A DNA stretch of 64,000 nt. It comes from RGIG9041 sp045593905 (lineage in GTDB: Bacteria; Bacillota; Clostridia; Oscillospirales; QAKW01). Location of the stretch: contig JAZNXL010000014.1 in assembly GCA_045593905.1 (NCBI GenBank), positions 1 to 64,000 on the forward strand, read 5' to 3'. A program made the translations under genes and the position numbers. Each line of letters starts with the position of its first letter. Within the stretch, counting starts at the first letter, position 1. This document shows, one piece after another, positions 18,414 to 26,371 of this stretch. The notes beneath the pieces were generated by a model, which had not been told where the DNA came from, did not search any database, and saw only the letters and a program-made list of their open reading frames with translations.

Positions 18414-18420
18414 CTATAAT
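18392..18420 (+). promoter_or_regulatory. SigA-type promoter of the amino-acid ABC transporter operon
   Basis: TTGACA at 18392-18397 and TATAAT at 18415-18420 are perfect consensus hexamers separated by 17 bp. Transcription would start near 18427, about 27 bp before the ATG. Confidence 0.9.
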
Positions 18421-18453
18421 ACACTCATAAGCTAACAAAAAAGGAGAAAGATT

Positions 18454-19224
18454 ATGAAAAAGCTTACAAAAATTTTATTAGTAGTAATGGCAGTTGTGCT
18501 TGTGCTTGCATGTGCATCATGCGGTGCAAAAAAAGAAGATAACAAACTTGTAATGGCAACAAACGCGGCTTTCCCGCCTTATGAATTTGTTGATGACAAC
18601 AACGAGTACGCAGGTATTGACATTGAACTCGCTCAGGAAATTGCAAAAATTCTTGGCAAAGAGCTTGTAATTGAAGACGTTGAATTCGGTTCAATTGTTG
18701 GCGGTGTTCAAACAGGTAAATACGATGTAGGTATTGCCGGTATGACAGTTACCGACGAGCGTTTAGAGAGCGTTAACTTTTCTAACTCATACGCAACAGG
18801 TATTCAGGTTGTAATTGTTAAAAAAGACGGCGATATTAAAACACTTGACGACGTTGCTGAAAAAGGCGCACAAATTGGTGTTCAACAAGATACAACAGGT
18901 CACATCTACGCTTCAGACACAGTTGAAAACGGCGGTTACGGTGAAGACAAAGTAACAAGCTACAAAACAGGCGCTGATGCTGTTCAGGCTCTTGTATCGG
19001 ATAAGGTTGACTGCGTTATCATTGATAACGAGCCCGCAAAATCATTTGTTGCTGCTAACGAAGGTCTTGAAATACTCGAAACAGAGTACGTTACCGAGAA
19101 CTACGCTATTGCAATCAACAAAGACGACGAAAAGCTTTTAAACGATGTTAACAATGCTATTGCTGAGCTTAAAGCAAACGGCAAACTTAACGCAATTGTT
19201 ACCAAATATATCCCTGCAGAATAA
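18454..19224 (+). CDS. Polar amino-acid ABC transporter, substrate-binding lipoprotein
   Basis: The 256-residue protein begins with a basic, hydrophobic signal peptide ending in LVLACASCG, so lipidation at Cys20 or Cys23 is expected. The mature part is a family 3 periplasmic-binding fold with NAAFPPYEF, the signature GIDIELAQEIAKILG, and D-V-G-I-A-G-M-T-V-T-D-E-R. It captures an amino acid outside the membrane and delivers it to the permease encoded next. AAGGAGAAAG precedes the start. ArgR-like boxes upstream favour a basic amino acid, but binding-site residues alone do not settle specificity. A strong hairpin after the gene probably makes it more abundant than its partners. Confidence 0.93.
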   Translation: MKKLTKILLVVMAVVLVLACASCGAKKEDNKLVMATNAAFPPYEFVDDNNEYAGIDIELAQEIAKILGKELVIEDVEFGSIVGGVQTGKYDVGIAGMTVTDERLESVNFSNSYATGIQVVIVKKDGDIKTLDDVAEKGAQIGVQQDTTGHIYASDTVENGGYGEDKVTSYKTGADAVQALVSDKVDCVIIDNEPAKSFVAANEGLEILETEYVTENYAIAINKDDEKLLNDVNNAIAELKANGKLNAIVTKYIPAE

Positions 19225-19237
19225 TTTTAAGTTAGAT

Positions 19238-19266
19238 ACGGGGGCACGGAATGTGCCCCCGTTTTT
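19238..19266 (+). terminator. Intercistronic attenuating terminator
   Basis: The hairpin ACGGGGGCAC / GTGCCCCCGT with loop GGAAT is followed by five T, between the binding protein and permease genes. Partial termination here would set the usual excess of binding protein. Confidence 0.9.
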
Positions 19267-19288
19267 AATGGTTTATAAGAGGTAGATT

Positions 19289-20032
19289 ATGCAATTTTTA
19301 AAAGAGTGGTGGCAATCGCTTGCTGCCGACTTTAAGTTAAACTTTATTGACGGAAACAGGTATACAATGCTTGTGGACGGCTTAAAGAACACACTTATTA
19401 TAACTTTTTTTGCACTTATAATAGGTGTTGTAATTGGTATACTTGTTGCAGCGGTGCGCTCAACCTATGACAAAAACAAAGACGTTTTTCAAAAGCGCGG
19501 CGGTATATCATACTTTTGTATGAAGGTGTTAAACGGAATTTGTAACGTTTACCTTACCGTAATTCGCGGCACACCTGTTGTTGTTCAGCTTTTAATAATG
19601 TATTTTATTATTTTGCAAAACGTACGCGACGGTGTTGTGGTTGCAATTATTGCGTTTGGTATTAACTCCGGTGCATACGTTGCCGAGATTTTCAGAAGCG
19701 GTATTATGTCGGTTGACGGCGGTCAGTTTGAAGCAGGTCGTTCGCTCGGCTTCAACTATTTTCAGACTATGATATACATAATTATTCCGCAGGCATTTAA
19801 AACTGTGCTTCCCACGCTTTGCAACGAGTTTATTGTACTTTTAAAAGAGACATCGGTTGCAGGCTACGTTGGTGTTATTGACCTTACAAAAGCAGGCGAC
19901 CTTATAAGAGGACGTACTTTCTCGGCGTTTATGCCGCTTATTGCGGTTGCGCTTATTTATCTTGCAATGGTTATGATTTTAACATACTTTGTAGGACTTT
20001 TAGAAAGGAGGCTTCGCAAGAGTGACAGATAA
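19289..20032 (+). CDS. Polar amino-acid ABC transporter, permease
   Basis: The 247-residue membrane protein belongs to the HisM/GlnP permease family. It has an N-terminal segment rich in small hydrophobics (FFALIIGVVIGILVAAVR), the VIRGTPVVVQLLIMYF motif typical of the family, and the EAA-type loop GRSLGFNYFQTMIYIIIPQA that docks onto the ATPase. It probably works as a homodimer. An insert of about 20 charged residues follows the first membrane helix (YDKNKDVFQKRGG). The next gene starts 11 bp before its stop, so translation is coupled. Confidence 0.92.
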   Translation: MQFLKEWWQSLAADFKLNFIDGNRYTMLVDGLKNTLIITFFALIIGVVIGILVAAVRSTYDKNKDVFQKRGGISYFCMKVLNGICNVYLTVIRGTPVVVQLLIMYFIILQNVRDGVVVAIIAFGINSGAYVAEIFRSGIMSVDGGQFEAGRSLGFNYFQTMIYIIIPQAFKTVLPTLCNEFIVLLKETSVAGYVGVIDLTKAGDLIRGRTFSAFMPLIAVALIYLAMVMILTYFVGLLERRLRKSDR

Positions 20033-20762
20033 TGTTATTAGTGTTAAGGGTCTTAAAAAGCACTACCTTGGCGGTAGCATAAAGGCACTTGACGGCATTG
20101 ATATGGACATTAAAAAGGGCGAGGTTGTGGTTGTTATTGGTCCTTCGGGAAGCGGTAAATCAACCTTTTTACGAAGCCTTAATCTTACCGAAGCGCCAAG
20201 CGATGGCGAGATTTATTTTAACGGTGTTGACATTAACGGCAAAAATGTTAATATTAATGTTCACCGTCAAAAAATGGGTATGGTGTTTCAGCACTTTAAC
20301 CTGTTTCCACACATGACAATACTTAAAAACCTTACTATTGCACCCATAAAACTTAAGGGTATGTCAAAGGATGATGCGAAAAAGCTTGCGCTTGAAATGC
20401 TTGCGCGTGTTGGACTTGCAGACAGGGCAAACGACTATCCATCACAGCTTTCGGGCGGACAAAAACAGCGTGTTGCGATTGTGCGCGCACTTTGTATGCA
20501 ACCTGAGGTTATGCTGTTTGACGAGCCGACATCGGCGCTCGACCCCGAAATGGTAGGCGAGGTACTTGACGTTATGCGCTCGCTTGCGGGCGAGGGTATG
20601 ACAATGGTTGTTGTGACTCACGAAATGGGCTTTGCAAAAGAGGTTGGCTCACGCGTGGTATTTATGGACAACGGTGTTGTTATTGAAGAGGGTTCACCAA
20701 ATGATATATTTGATAACCCCAAAAACCCACGTCTTAAAGACTTTTTAGGAAAAGTTTTATAA
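20022..20762 (+). CDS. Polar amino-acid ABC transporter, ATP-binding protein
   Basis: The 246-residue ATPase has Walker A GPSGSGKST (40-48), Q-loop FQHFNLFPH, signature LSGGQKQRVA, Walker B VMLFDEPTSALDPE, and the switch histidine in VTHEMGFA. It powers uptake through the permease encoded just upstream. The start is GTG at 20022, overlapping the permease by 11 bp, with GAAAGGAGG 10 bp upstream. It is the last gene of the operon and is followed by a terminator. Confidence 0.95.
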   Translation: MTDNVISVKGLKKHYLGGSIKALDGIDMDIKKGEVVVVIGPSGSGKSTFLRSLNLTEAPSDGEIYFNGVDINGKNVNINVHRQKMGMVFQHFNLFPHMTILKNLTIAPIKLKGMSKDDAKKLALEMLARVGLADRANDYPSQLSGGQKQRVAIVRALCMQPEVMLFDEPTSALDPEMVGEVLDVMRSLAGEGMTMVVVTHEMGFAKEVGSRVVFMDNGVVIEEGSPNDIFDNPKNPRLKDFLGKVL

Positions 20763-20776
20763 ACTAAATACTAATT

Positions 20777-20807
20777 AAAGGACACGAGAAATCGTGTCCT
20801 TTTTTTA
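20777..20807 (+). terminator. Terminator after the amino-acid transporter operon
   Basis: The hairpin AAAGGACACGA-gaaa-TCGTGTCCTTT is followed by further T residues. It separates the transporter operon from the phage-derived module. Confidence 0.92.
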
Positions 20808-20817
20808 TTTGTCACGT

Positions 20818-20849
20818 TGTTCGTTTTGTTCGTTTTAAGACGGTAAAAT
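20818..20849 (+). promoter_or_regulatory. Candidate promoter of the phage-derived module with tandem 9-bp repeats
   Basis: A -10-like TAAAAT (20844-20849) follows two perfectly abutting copies of TGTTCGTTT (20818-20826 and 20827-20835). The repeats occupy the place of the -35, where no good consensus hexamer is seen. That suggests activator-dependent or otherwise controlled transcription. The same GGTAAAAT -10 form occurs at host promoters in this window (for example 34559-34566). Confidence 0.45.
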
Positions 20850-20872
20850 GGAATTAGAAAGGAGAAAACGAG

Positions 20873-21103
20873 GTGGCAAAAACATTTGACGAAACAGTAA
20901 AAAAGATGTGCCGAAAAAGAATAGAATCACCCGACAGTCCTCTGCTTAAAGAGCGGTACACTGTTGAGGAGGCTATTGCCGAGGCGCTTATACGCAAGGC
21001 GTTTTCGGGTGCATCGGATGCGGTTAAGCTTTTGCGCGAGATACTCGGAACCGGCAGCTCACAAAAAGGTAATTTTCAAATTGACATTAAAGTGGTGGAC
21101 TAA
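20873..21103 (+). CDS. Small phage protein, possible small terminase subunit
   Basis: This 76-residue, lysine- and arginine-rich protein has a segment ALIRKAFSGASDAVKLLREIL that resembles the short helical proteins encoded just before large terminases. Its position directly upstream of the large terminase is the main argument for a DNA-recognition role. It is shorter than most small terminases and no clear helix-turn-helix can be assigned by eye. The start is GTG at 20873, with GAAAGGAG 9 bp upstream. The gene ends 0 bp before the terminase ATG, so the two are coupled. Confidence 0.6.
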   Translation: MAKTFDETVKKMCRKRIESPDSPLLKERYTVEEAIAEALIRKAFSGASDAVKLLREILGTGSSQKGNFQIDIKVVD

Positions 21104-22462
21104 ATGGAGATTACCCTTACAAAAAGACAAAAGCAGTTTTGCGACGCCGACGCGTTTGAGGTGCTTTACGGCGGCGCTGCAGGTGGCGGCAAAAGCTACG
21201 GTCAGCTTGTTGACGCGTTTGTGTATGCACTTAAGTATCCTAAATCAAAGCAGATTATATTCAGGCGTACTTACGCCGAGCTTGAAAAATCACTGATACG
21301 CGCCGCTTACTCGCTGTATCCGAGCGAGGTATACAGTTATCAAAAAACCGCTCACACGGGGACGTTTGTTAACGGTTCGATAATTGACTTTGCTTATTGC
21401 GACAGCGAGAGCGACGTGTATCGGTATCAATCAGCCGAGTACGACGTAATACGCTTTGACGAGCTTACGCATTTTACCGAGAGTATGTATGTGTATTTGA
21501 CATCACGGTGCAGGGGTGCAAACCCATACCCCAAGCAGATAAAAAGCACAACCAACCCCGGCGGTATAGGGCACTCGTGGGTAAAATCGCGGTTTATTGA
21601 TATTGGTGCTTTTGAAAAGGTACACAAATGCCAAAAAACAACGCGGGTGTTTATACCTGCAACTATTAAGGATAACAGGTTTTTAATGGAGAGCGACCCT
21701 GAATACATAAAAAGGCTTGAAGCACTCGATGAGCGCGATAAAAAAGCGCTTTTATACGGTGAGTGGGAGCTTGCAGAGGGTCGGTTTTTCGATAGCTTTG
21801 AGCGTGATTTACACGTAATACGTCCTAGGCAAATTACAGGCGCTAACTACTACATTGCTCTTGACTACGGTCTTGATATGCTTGCCGCCTACAAGGTGGC
21901 GGTTGACAGGCTTGGGTATGCATACGTTGTTGCCGAGGTATACGAGGGCAAAGACTCGGGCGGTGACGGACTTATTGTGTCGGAGGCGGCAAAGCGAATA
22001 AAAGAGCTTATAGGTAACGACAGCATTAAAGCGATATTTGCGCCGCCTGATTTATGGAACGCGCAAAAAGAGAGCGGCAAGAGTATTGCACGGCTATTTT
22101 ATGAAAACGGCGTTAGCCTTAGTCGAGTTTCAAACGAGCGCGTGGCGGGTTGGATGCTGCTTAAAGAGTGGCTTAAGCCTACATACGATGAGTGCGGCGA
22201 CAAAAACGCAAAGCTTAAAATATTTGATAACTGTACAAACCTTATACGAACACTCGGCGCGATAATGTGCGATAAGCTTAACCCGTCTGATTGTGCAAAT
22301 TATCCGCACGAGCTAACACACGCACCTGATGCTATGCGGTATTTTGTATCGGGCAACCCGAAAAGCGCAAAGGTTTTAACACCGCAAAAAAGATATGGGT
22401 TTTCGTGTGAAATTCCAAAGCCGTCGGTGTACGGCATTGGTCAAAAAATAGATATTATTTAA
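21104..22462 (+). CDS. Phage terminase large subunit
   Basis: The 452-residue protein is a DNA-packaging motor. It has a Walker A variant GGAAGGGKS (23-31), Walker B VIRFDE (115-120), coupling segment KSTTNPGGIGHSW, and a C-terminal RNase H-like nuclease domain beginning YIALDYGLDM. The ATPase would drive DNA into the prohead through the portal encoded 200 bp downstream, and the nuclease would cut concatemers. All motifs are intact, with no frameshift or internal stop, so the gene does not look like a decaying relic. Confidence 0.93.
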   Translation: MEITLTKRQKQFCDADAFEVLYGGAAGGGKSYGQLVDAFVYALKYPKSKQIIFRRTYAELEKSLIRAAYSLYPSEVYSYQKTAHTGTFVNGSIIDFAYCDSESDVYRYQSAEYDVIRFDELTHFTESMYVYLTSRCRGANPYPKQIKSTTNPGGIGHSWVKSRFIDIGAFEKVHKCQKTTRVFIPATIKDNRFLMESDPEYIKRLEALDERDKKALLYGEWELAEGRFFDSFERDLHVIRPRQITGANYYIALDYGLDMLAAYKVAVDRLGYAYVVAEVYEGKDSGGDGLIVSEAAKRIKELIGNDSIKAIFAPPDLWNAQKESGKSIARLFYENGVSLSRVSNERVAGWMLLKEWLKPTYDECGDKNAKLKIFDNCTNLIRTLGAIMCDKLNPSDCANYPHELTHAPDAMRYFVSGNPKSAKVLTPQKRYGFSCEIPKPSVYGIGQKIDII

Positions 22463-22476
22463 AAAAAGGAGAGGCT

Positions 22477-22659
22477 ATGGTAACAGTAATTTTAATTTTA
22501 CTTGTGCTTTTGGCGGTGCTGTTTATTTACACGCTTAAGAGCGCACCAAAATCAAAGCTAAAAATTAAAGAGGCAAGGCGGATAAATATGTTGCTTACCA
22601 ACATTGAAAACTATAACGGAACACCGTCGGGTCAAAAAAGATTGGAGGGTAAAGAGTGA
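22477..22659 (+). CDS. Small single-pass membrane protein of the phage module
   Basis: Sixty residues: an N-terminal hydrophobic helix (VILILLVLLAVLFIYTL) followed by a basic tail. AAAAGGAGAGG lies 4 bp before the ATG. It overlaps the portal gene by 4 bp (GTGA). I recognise no family. Position between terminase and portal makes a virion or packaging accessory possible, but this is only inference. Confidence 0.65.
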   Translation: MVTVILILLVLLAVLFIYTLKSAPKSKLKIKEARRINMLLTNIENYNGTPSGQKRLEGKE

Positions 22660-24119
22660 ATAGCACTGATGTAAAAGAGCTGTGGTCGCAGTATCAAAAA
22701 TGCGATGACGTTATGCGTCAAATGGGCATTAATGCTGACACCGAACAGGCATATAGATTTTTCGAGGGCGACCAGTGGTACGGGCTTGAAAGCGGCGGCG
22801 AGCAGATGCCTGTTTACAACTTTATTTCGCCTATTGTCAAGTATAAAACATCGATGGTGGCAATGAACAACATTGCAATTAACTATTCAGCGCCGACTGC
22901 GAGCGAGTACGTTTCAAAGGCGTGCGCTATGCTTTCAAAGCTCGCGCTTGCAAAATGGGAACGCTTAAAGATGGACTCAAAGTGTTGGGACATTGTTAAG
23001 TCGGCAATGATTGCAGGCGACAGCTACGCTTATTTTTATAACGGCGACGGCGACTGTCAGGTTATTGACAGGACCGACATTATGTTTGCTGACGAAACCG
23101 AGCCTGACATTTCAAAGCAAAGCTACATTTTTATAAAAGAGCGTTTGGCGGTTGGTCAAATAAAGGAACAAGCTAAGAAAAACGGTATTAAGAATTTTGA
23201 GGATATTGTTGATGACGGCGAGGGTGACGGCAAGTGTACAGGTGTTTTAAAGCTTGAGCTTAAAGAGGGTGACCTTTATTATACACGATTTACAAAAAAC
23301 GTGATATATCAGCCGACAAAGGTAATAAAAAACCTTGGCGTTTATCCTGTAGCTTCGTTTATATCTTCACCAAAGCGTTCGTCGGCAAGAGGTGTTGGCG
23401 AGGTTTTGCCCGTTGTACCTAATCAGATTGAGGTAAACCGCAACCTTGCGCGCAGGCTGCTTAATGCAAAGCTTACTGCTTATTCAAGGCTTGTATATGC
23501 CGCTGACAGAATTACAAACCCTAAAACGCTTACCGAGGTTGGAACTGCTATTGAGGTTGACGGCGGCGGTGTTAGTTCAATTAAAGATGCTATTACATAC
23601 CTTACACCATCATCAATGTCACCCGATGCAAAGATGCTATCTGACGAGCTTTTGACAGTTTCAAAAGAGCTTGCAGGTGCAGGCGATGCGGCGCTTGGTA
23701 ATATTGACCCGACACAAGCATCGGGCTCGGCAATTATTGCGGTACGCGACCAGTCGGCGCTTCCGCTTAACGAGCAAACTGCAAGATTTAAGCAATTTTG
23801 TGAGGAGGTCGCAAAAATATGGTACAGGCTATGGGCAGTATACGGCGCTGACGGCATTGAGCTTGAGGGCGGACAAACAATCTCGGGGGCATTGCTTTTG
23901 AAGTATGAGCCTGACATACGTGTTGACATTTCAAACACGAGTCCGTTTTCGAAATATGCGCGTGAGCAGGCTATTGAAAGGCTGTTTACTATGGGTCAGG
24001 TGACTTTTGAGGAATACGTTGAGCTTTTAGATGACGACAGCTCGGTACCTAAAGCGAAACTTGAACATATTATAAAACAACGAGGAGGTATAAAAGATGG
24101 CGATTACCAAAATAAGTGA
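22656..24119 (+). CDS. Phage portal protein
   Basis: The 487-residue protein fits the portal ring through which DNA enters and leaves the capsid. It follows terminase and has the portal-typical start with FFEGDQWYG and PVYNFISPIVKYKTSMVA. A long mixed alpha/beta body and a conserved AGDAALGN-TQASGSAIIA segment before the C-terminal helices also fit. It resembles P22-type portals found in Clostridial phages. The start is GTG at 22656, with TTGGAGGG upstream. Its 3' end overlaps the next gene by 23 bp. It is intact. Confidence 0.85.
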   Translation: MNSTDVKELWSQYQKCDDVMRQMGINADTEQAYRFFEGDQWYGLESGGEQMPVYNFISPIVKYKTSMVAMNNIAINYSAPTASEYVSKACAMLSKLALAKWERLKMDSKCWDIVKSAMIAGDSYAYFYNGDGDCQVIDRTDIMFADETEPDISKQSYIFIKERLAVGQIKEQAKKNGIKNFEDIVDDGEGDGKCTGVLKLELKEGDLYYTRFTKNVIYQPTKVIKNLGVYPVASFISSPKRSSARGVGEVLPVVPNQIEVNRNLARRLLNAKLTAYSRLVYAADRITNPKTLTEVGTAIEVDGGGVSSIKDAITYLTPSSMSPDAKMLSDELLTVSKELAGAGDAALGNIDPTQASGSAIIAVRDQSALPLNEQTARFKQFCEEVAKIWYRLWAVYGADGIELEGGQTISGALLLKYEPDIRVDISNTSPFSKYAREQAIERLFTMGQVTFEEYVELLDDDSSVPKAKLEHIIKQRGGIKDGDYQNK

Positions 24120-24774
24120 TGAGCAATTAAACAGTGAAAAAAGATTTCATAAAAACCTTGATGATATACCTGGTAAAAGTGCAGACGATATGAAAGAGTT
24201 TATGGACTATGTTCCAAGACAGGTTATTATCCCAAAAATTAACGAGATTGCTGACGAGGTGAACAAAATTTTACCTGAGTCGGAGGCATCGTCGCAGTAT
24301 GCTTATACAATAGCGCAAACTGATGAGCTTTTAAGTAAAAAAGCAGACAAAGATGAGCTGACACCCATTAACAACAGCCTTGACACAAAGGTTAATGCTG
24401 AGTTTGTTGAACAAAAAATTATTGAAAGCAAGCCTGTTGATTATATAGTAGAGCAAGGCACAAGCGGATTTTGGAAATATGAGAAATGGAACAGCGGTAA
24501 GTTTGTTTGCTACGGTAATAATTCGTATGCCTTCTTATCTAATAACCCAAGCGGCAGTATCTATTATAGTAATGCCACAACAATTGATTTTCCAAGCGGT
24601 TTTAACGAAGCACCGAGTTATGTGAGTGTTACAGCGCACAGACCGGTTGGGTTATACAGCTCGGTAGTTCAAGGTGTAACAAAATCAGGACTTGTTATGC
24701 TTATATATACACCTTATGCGGTTGACGAATACAATTACGATGTAAGCATATATGCTGTCGGAAGATGGAAATAG
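24097..24774 (+). CDS. Phage fibre/receptor-binding-like structural protein
   Basis: The 225-residue protein has a helical N-terminal half (about 1-110, with LLSKKADKDEL and similar charged stretches that could trimerise). Its C-terminal half is rich in beta strands, Gly, Ser and aromatics (SGFWKYEKWNSGKFVCYG) and ends SIYAVGRWK. This C-terminal layout is common in tail fibre and baseplate proteins of Firmicute phages. AGGAGGT precedes the ATG, which lies 23 bp inside the portal gene. Its place before the holin, rather than after tail genes, is unusual. Confidence 0.65.
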   Translation: MAITKISDEQLNSEKRFHKNLDDIPGKSADDMKEFMDYVPRQVIIPKINEIADEVNKILPESEASSQYAYTIAQTDELLSKKADKDELTPINNSLDTKVNAEFVEQKIIESKPVDYIVEQGTSGFWKYEKWNSGKFVCYGNNSYAFLSNNPSGSIYYSNATTIDFPSGFNEAPSYVSVTAHRPVGLYSSVVQGVTKSGLVMLIYTPYAVDEYNYDVSIYAVGRWK

Positions 24775-24787
24775 CGAGGTTGTTAAA

Positions 24788-25228
24788 ATGGAAAGACTTA
24801 AATACTTAATAGTAGCCGTTGGCGGTGTGTTGGCAAGTTATTTTAGGGCGTATATTCCTCTTGTGGTGATTGTGGGAATATCGGTTTTATTTGACATCGT
24901 AACAGGTGTTGTTGCTGCACTTTACACAGGCGAGGGGCTAAACAGTAAAAAGGCAAGACGCGGAGCCCTTAAAAAAGCGACTATGTTCCTCGCGCTCGGG
25001 TTTGGAATATTTTTAGACTATCTTATACCGCTTGCGGTAAGTCAGGTGGGATTTTCGGCAGATATTAAGCTTATGTTTTCGAGCGTGATTGCGTTTTATA
25101 TTGCGTTTTGCGAGTGTATATCGGTTTGCGAAAACATATTCAGATGCAACCCCGACGCGTTCCCAAAATGGATAGCAAGCCTGCTTACTGACGGCAAAAA
25201 TCATTTAGACAAAAAAGGAGATAACTAA
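24788..25228 (+). CDS. Phage holin (TcdE/phi-29 holin-like family)
   Basis: About 146 residues with three to four hydrophobic segments and the family-typical DIVTGVVAALYTGEGLNSKK stretch followed by a KKATMFLALGFG helix. Holins of this family open the inner membrane so endolysin can act. The next gene encodes the endolysin, overlapping by 1 bp, giving a classical lysis pair. An in-frame ATG at 24752 lies inside the previous gene. The ATG at 24788 with GAGGTTGTTAAA upstream gives the family-typical N-terminus. Confidence 0.88.
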   Translation: MERLKYLIVAVGGVLASYFRAYIPLVVIVGISVLFDIVTGVVAALYTGEGLNSKKARRGALKKATMFLALGFGIFLDYLIPLAVSQVGFSADIKLMFSSVIAFYIAFCECISVCENIFRCNPDAFPKWIASLLTDGKNHLDKKGDN

Positions 25229-25806
25229 TGTTACCAATAACTAATAATTACACAATAACTGCGGTGTTTGGGCAAACAGGTCAATACTGGGCAACAGCGC
25301 ACAAGGGTATTGACTTTGTTAGCGACGACAAAAAGGTTGTTGCGGCAACCAAGGGAACTGTAAGGGTTGTGGCTTTTGACGCGACCGGCTGGGGCAACTA
25401 TGTAACAGTCGGCGATAAAAACGGATACATTCACATTTACTGCCATTTAAAATCGGTATCGGTTGTGGCAGGGCAAAAGGTGAGTATGGGCGATAGCATT
25501 GGCATTATGGGTGAAACCGGCAACGCAACAGGTGTTCATCTTCATTACCAGATTAACGATGCAAACGGGGTGGCGATAAACCCTTCCGAGTTTTTGGGTA
25601 TTAAAAACCAAAAGGGCAGTTTTGCAGCACCTGACTTGTATGCCGACCATGGCAGTATTTCTGATTGGGCAAAAGAATCGGTTTACTTTGCAAGGCTTTC
25701 GGGCTTTATGGTTGGTGATGCAAACGGCAGGTTTAACCCGAGCGCGCCGCTTACACGCGAGCAGGCGGCAGTAATAATACACAATATTGCTAAAAATAAG
25801 GAGTAA
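25228..25806 (+). CDS. Endolysin: M23 peptidase domain plus C-terminal SLH domain
   Basis: The 192-residue protein has an M23 metallopeptidase domain (about 8-125) with zinc ligands His25 and Asp29 (HKGID), HLH at 104-106, and catalytic-site YCHL near 73. A single SLH domain follows (about 143-190: ISDWAKESVYFARLSGF, LTREQAAVIIHNIA). M23 enzymes cut peptide crosslinks of peptidoglycan, and the SLH domain should bind the secondary wall polymer that also anchors the host SLH proteins seen in this window. No signal peptide is present, so export needs the holin encoded just upstream (1-bp overlap). AAAAGGAG precedes the start. Confidence 0.9.
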   Translation: MLPITNNYTITAVFGQTGQYWATAHKGIDFVSDDKKVVAATKGTVRVVAFDATGWGNYVTVGDKNGYIHIYCHLKSVSVVAGQKVSMGDSIGIMGETGNATGVHLHYQINDANGVAINPSEFLGIKNQKGSFAAPDLYADHGSISDWAKESVYFARLSGFMVGDANGRFNPSAPLTREQAAVIIHNIAKNKE

Positions 25807-25811
25807 AAAAT

Positions 25812-26354
25812 ATGGAAAACAAAAATGTGGTAAACGACACACAACAGGCGGTCGTGGCGCCTGATATGGCAGTGAGTGAAAATAGCGGTGCTGTGAGCAC
25901 AGATACGGGGGTCGCAAACCGTACACAAACTGCCGAGCAAAATTCCGGCTTTAGAAAAATGCGCCTTGAAAACGAGCGTTACAAAAAAGAGCTCGAGAGC
26001 GTAAAGAGTAAAAGCAACATTTATCTTAACAGGCTTGTTGAGAATAAAATGAAAAGCGACCTTGACGCAATAAAGGCGCTCGACCCCGAAGTGCAAAGCC
26101 TTGAAGGCATCGGCGACAGTTTTATTAAGCTTATTGAAAACGGCATTGACGCTATTACTGCATACTATGCCGTTAAAAAAGCAACCGACGGCAAGGAAAG
26201 CCAAAAGTCGCCCGAGAGCATTGGCATGGTTGGTGCGCCAAGGGTACATCAAAGCGAGTTTTACTCCTCGAGGGAACTTGACAGGTTAACAGCGCGCGAC
26301 CTTGAAAACCCCGCAATTTATAAAAAAGCAATGGAATCATTAAAACGACTTTAA
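25812..26354 (+). CDS. Phage scaffold-like protein
   Basis: This 180-residue, highly charged protein lies directly before the capsid gene. It has a disordered Val/Asn/Thr-rich N-terminus, a predicted coiled coil (about 45-85: MRLENERYKKELESVKS), and a polar helical remainder ending in LENPAIYKKAMESLKRL. Its position, composition and helical content match capsid assembly scaffolds, but sequence recognition is weak. AAAATAAGGAG precedes the ATG. It is intact. Confidence 0.7.
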   Translation: MENKNVVNDTQQAVVAPDMAVSENSGAVSTDTGVANRTQTAEQNSGFRKMRLENERYKKELESVKSKSNIYLNRLVENKMKSDLDAIKALDPEVQSLEGIGDSFIKLIENGIDAITAYYAVKKATDGKESQKSPESIGMVGAPRVHQSEFYSSRELDRLTARDLENPAIYKKAMESLKRL

Positions 26355-26371
26355 AAAAGGAGAACTAAATC

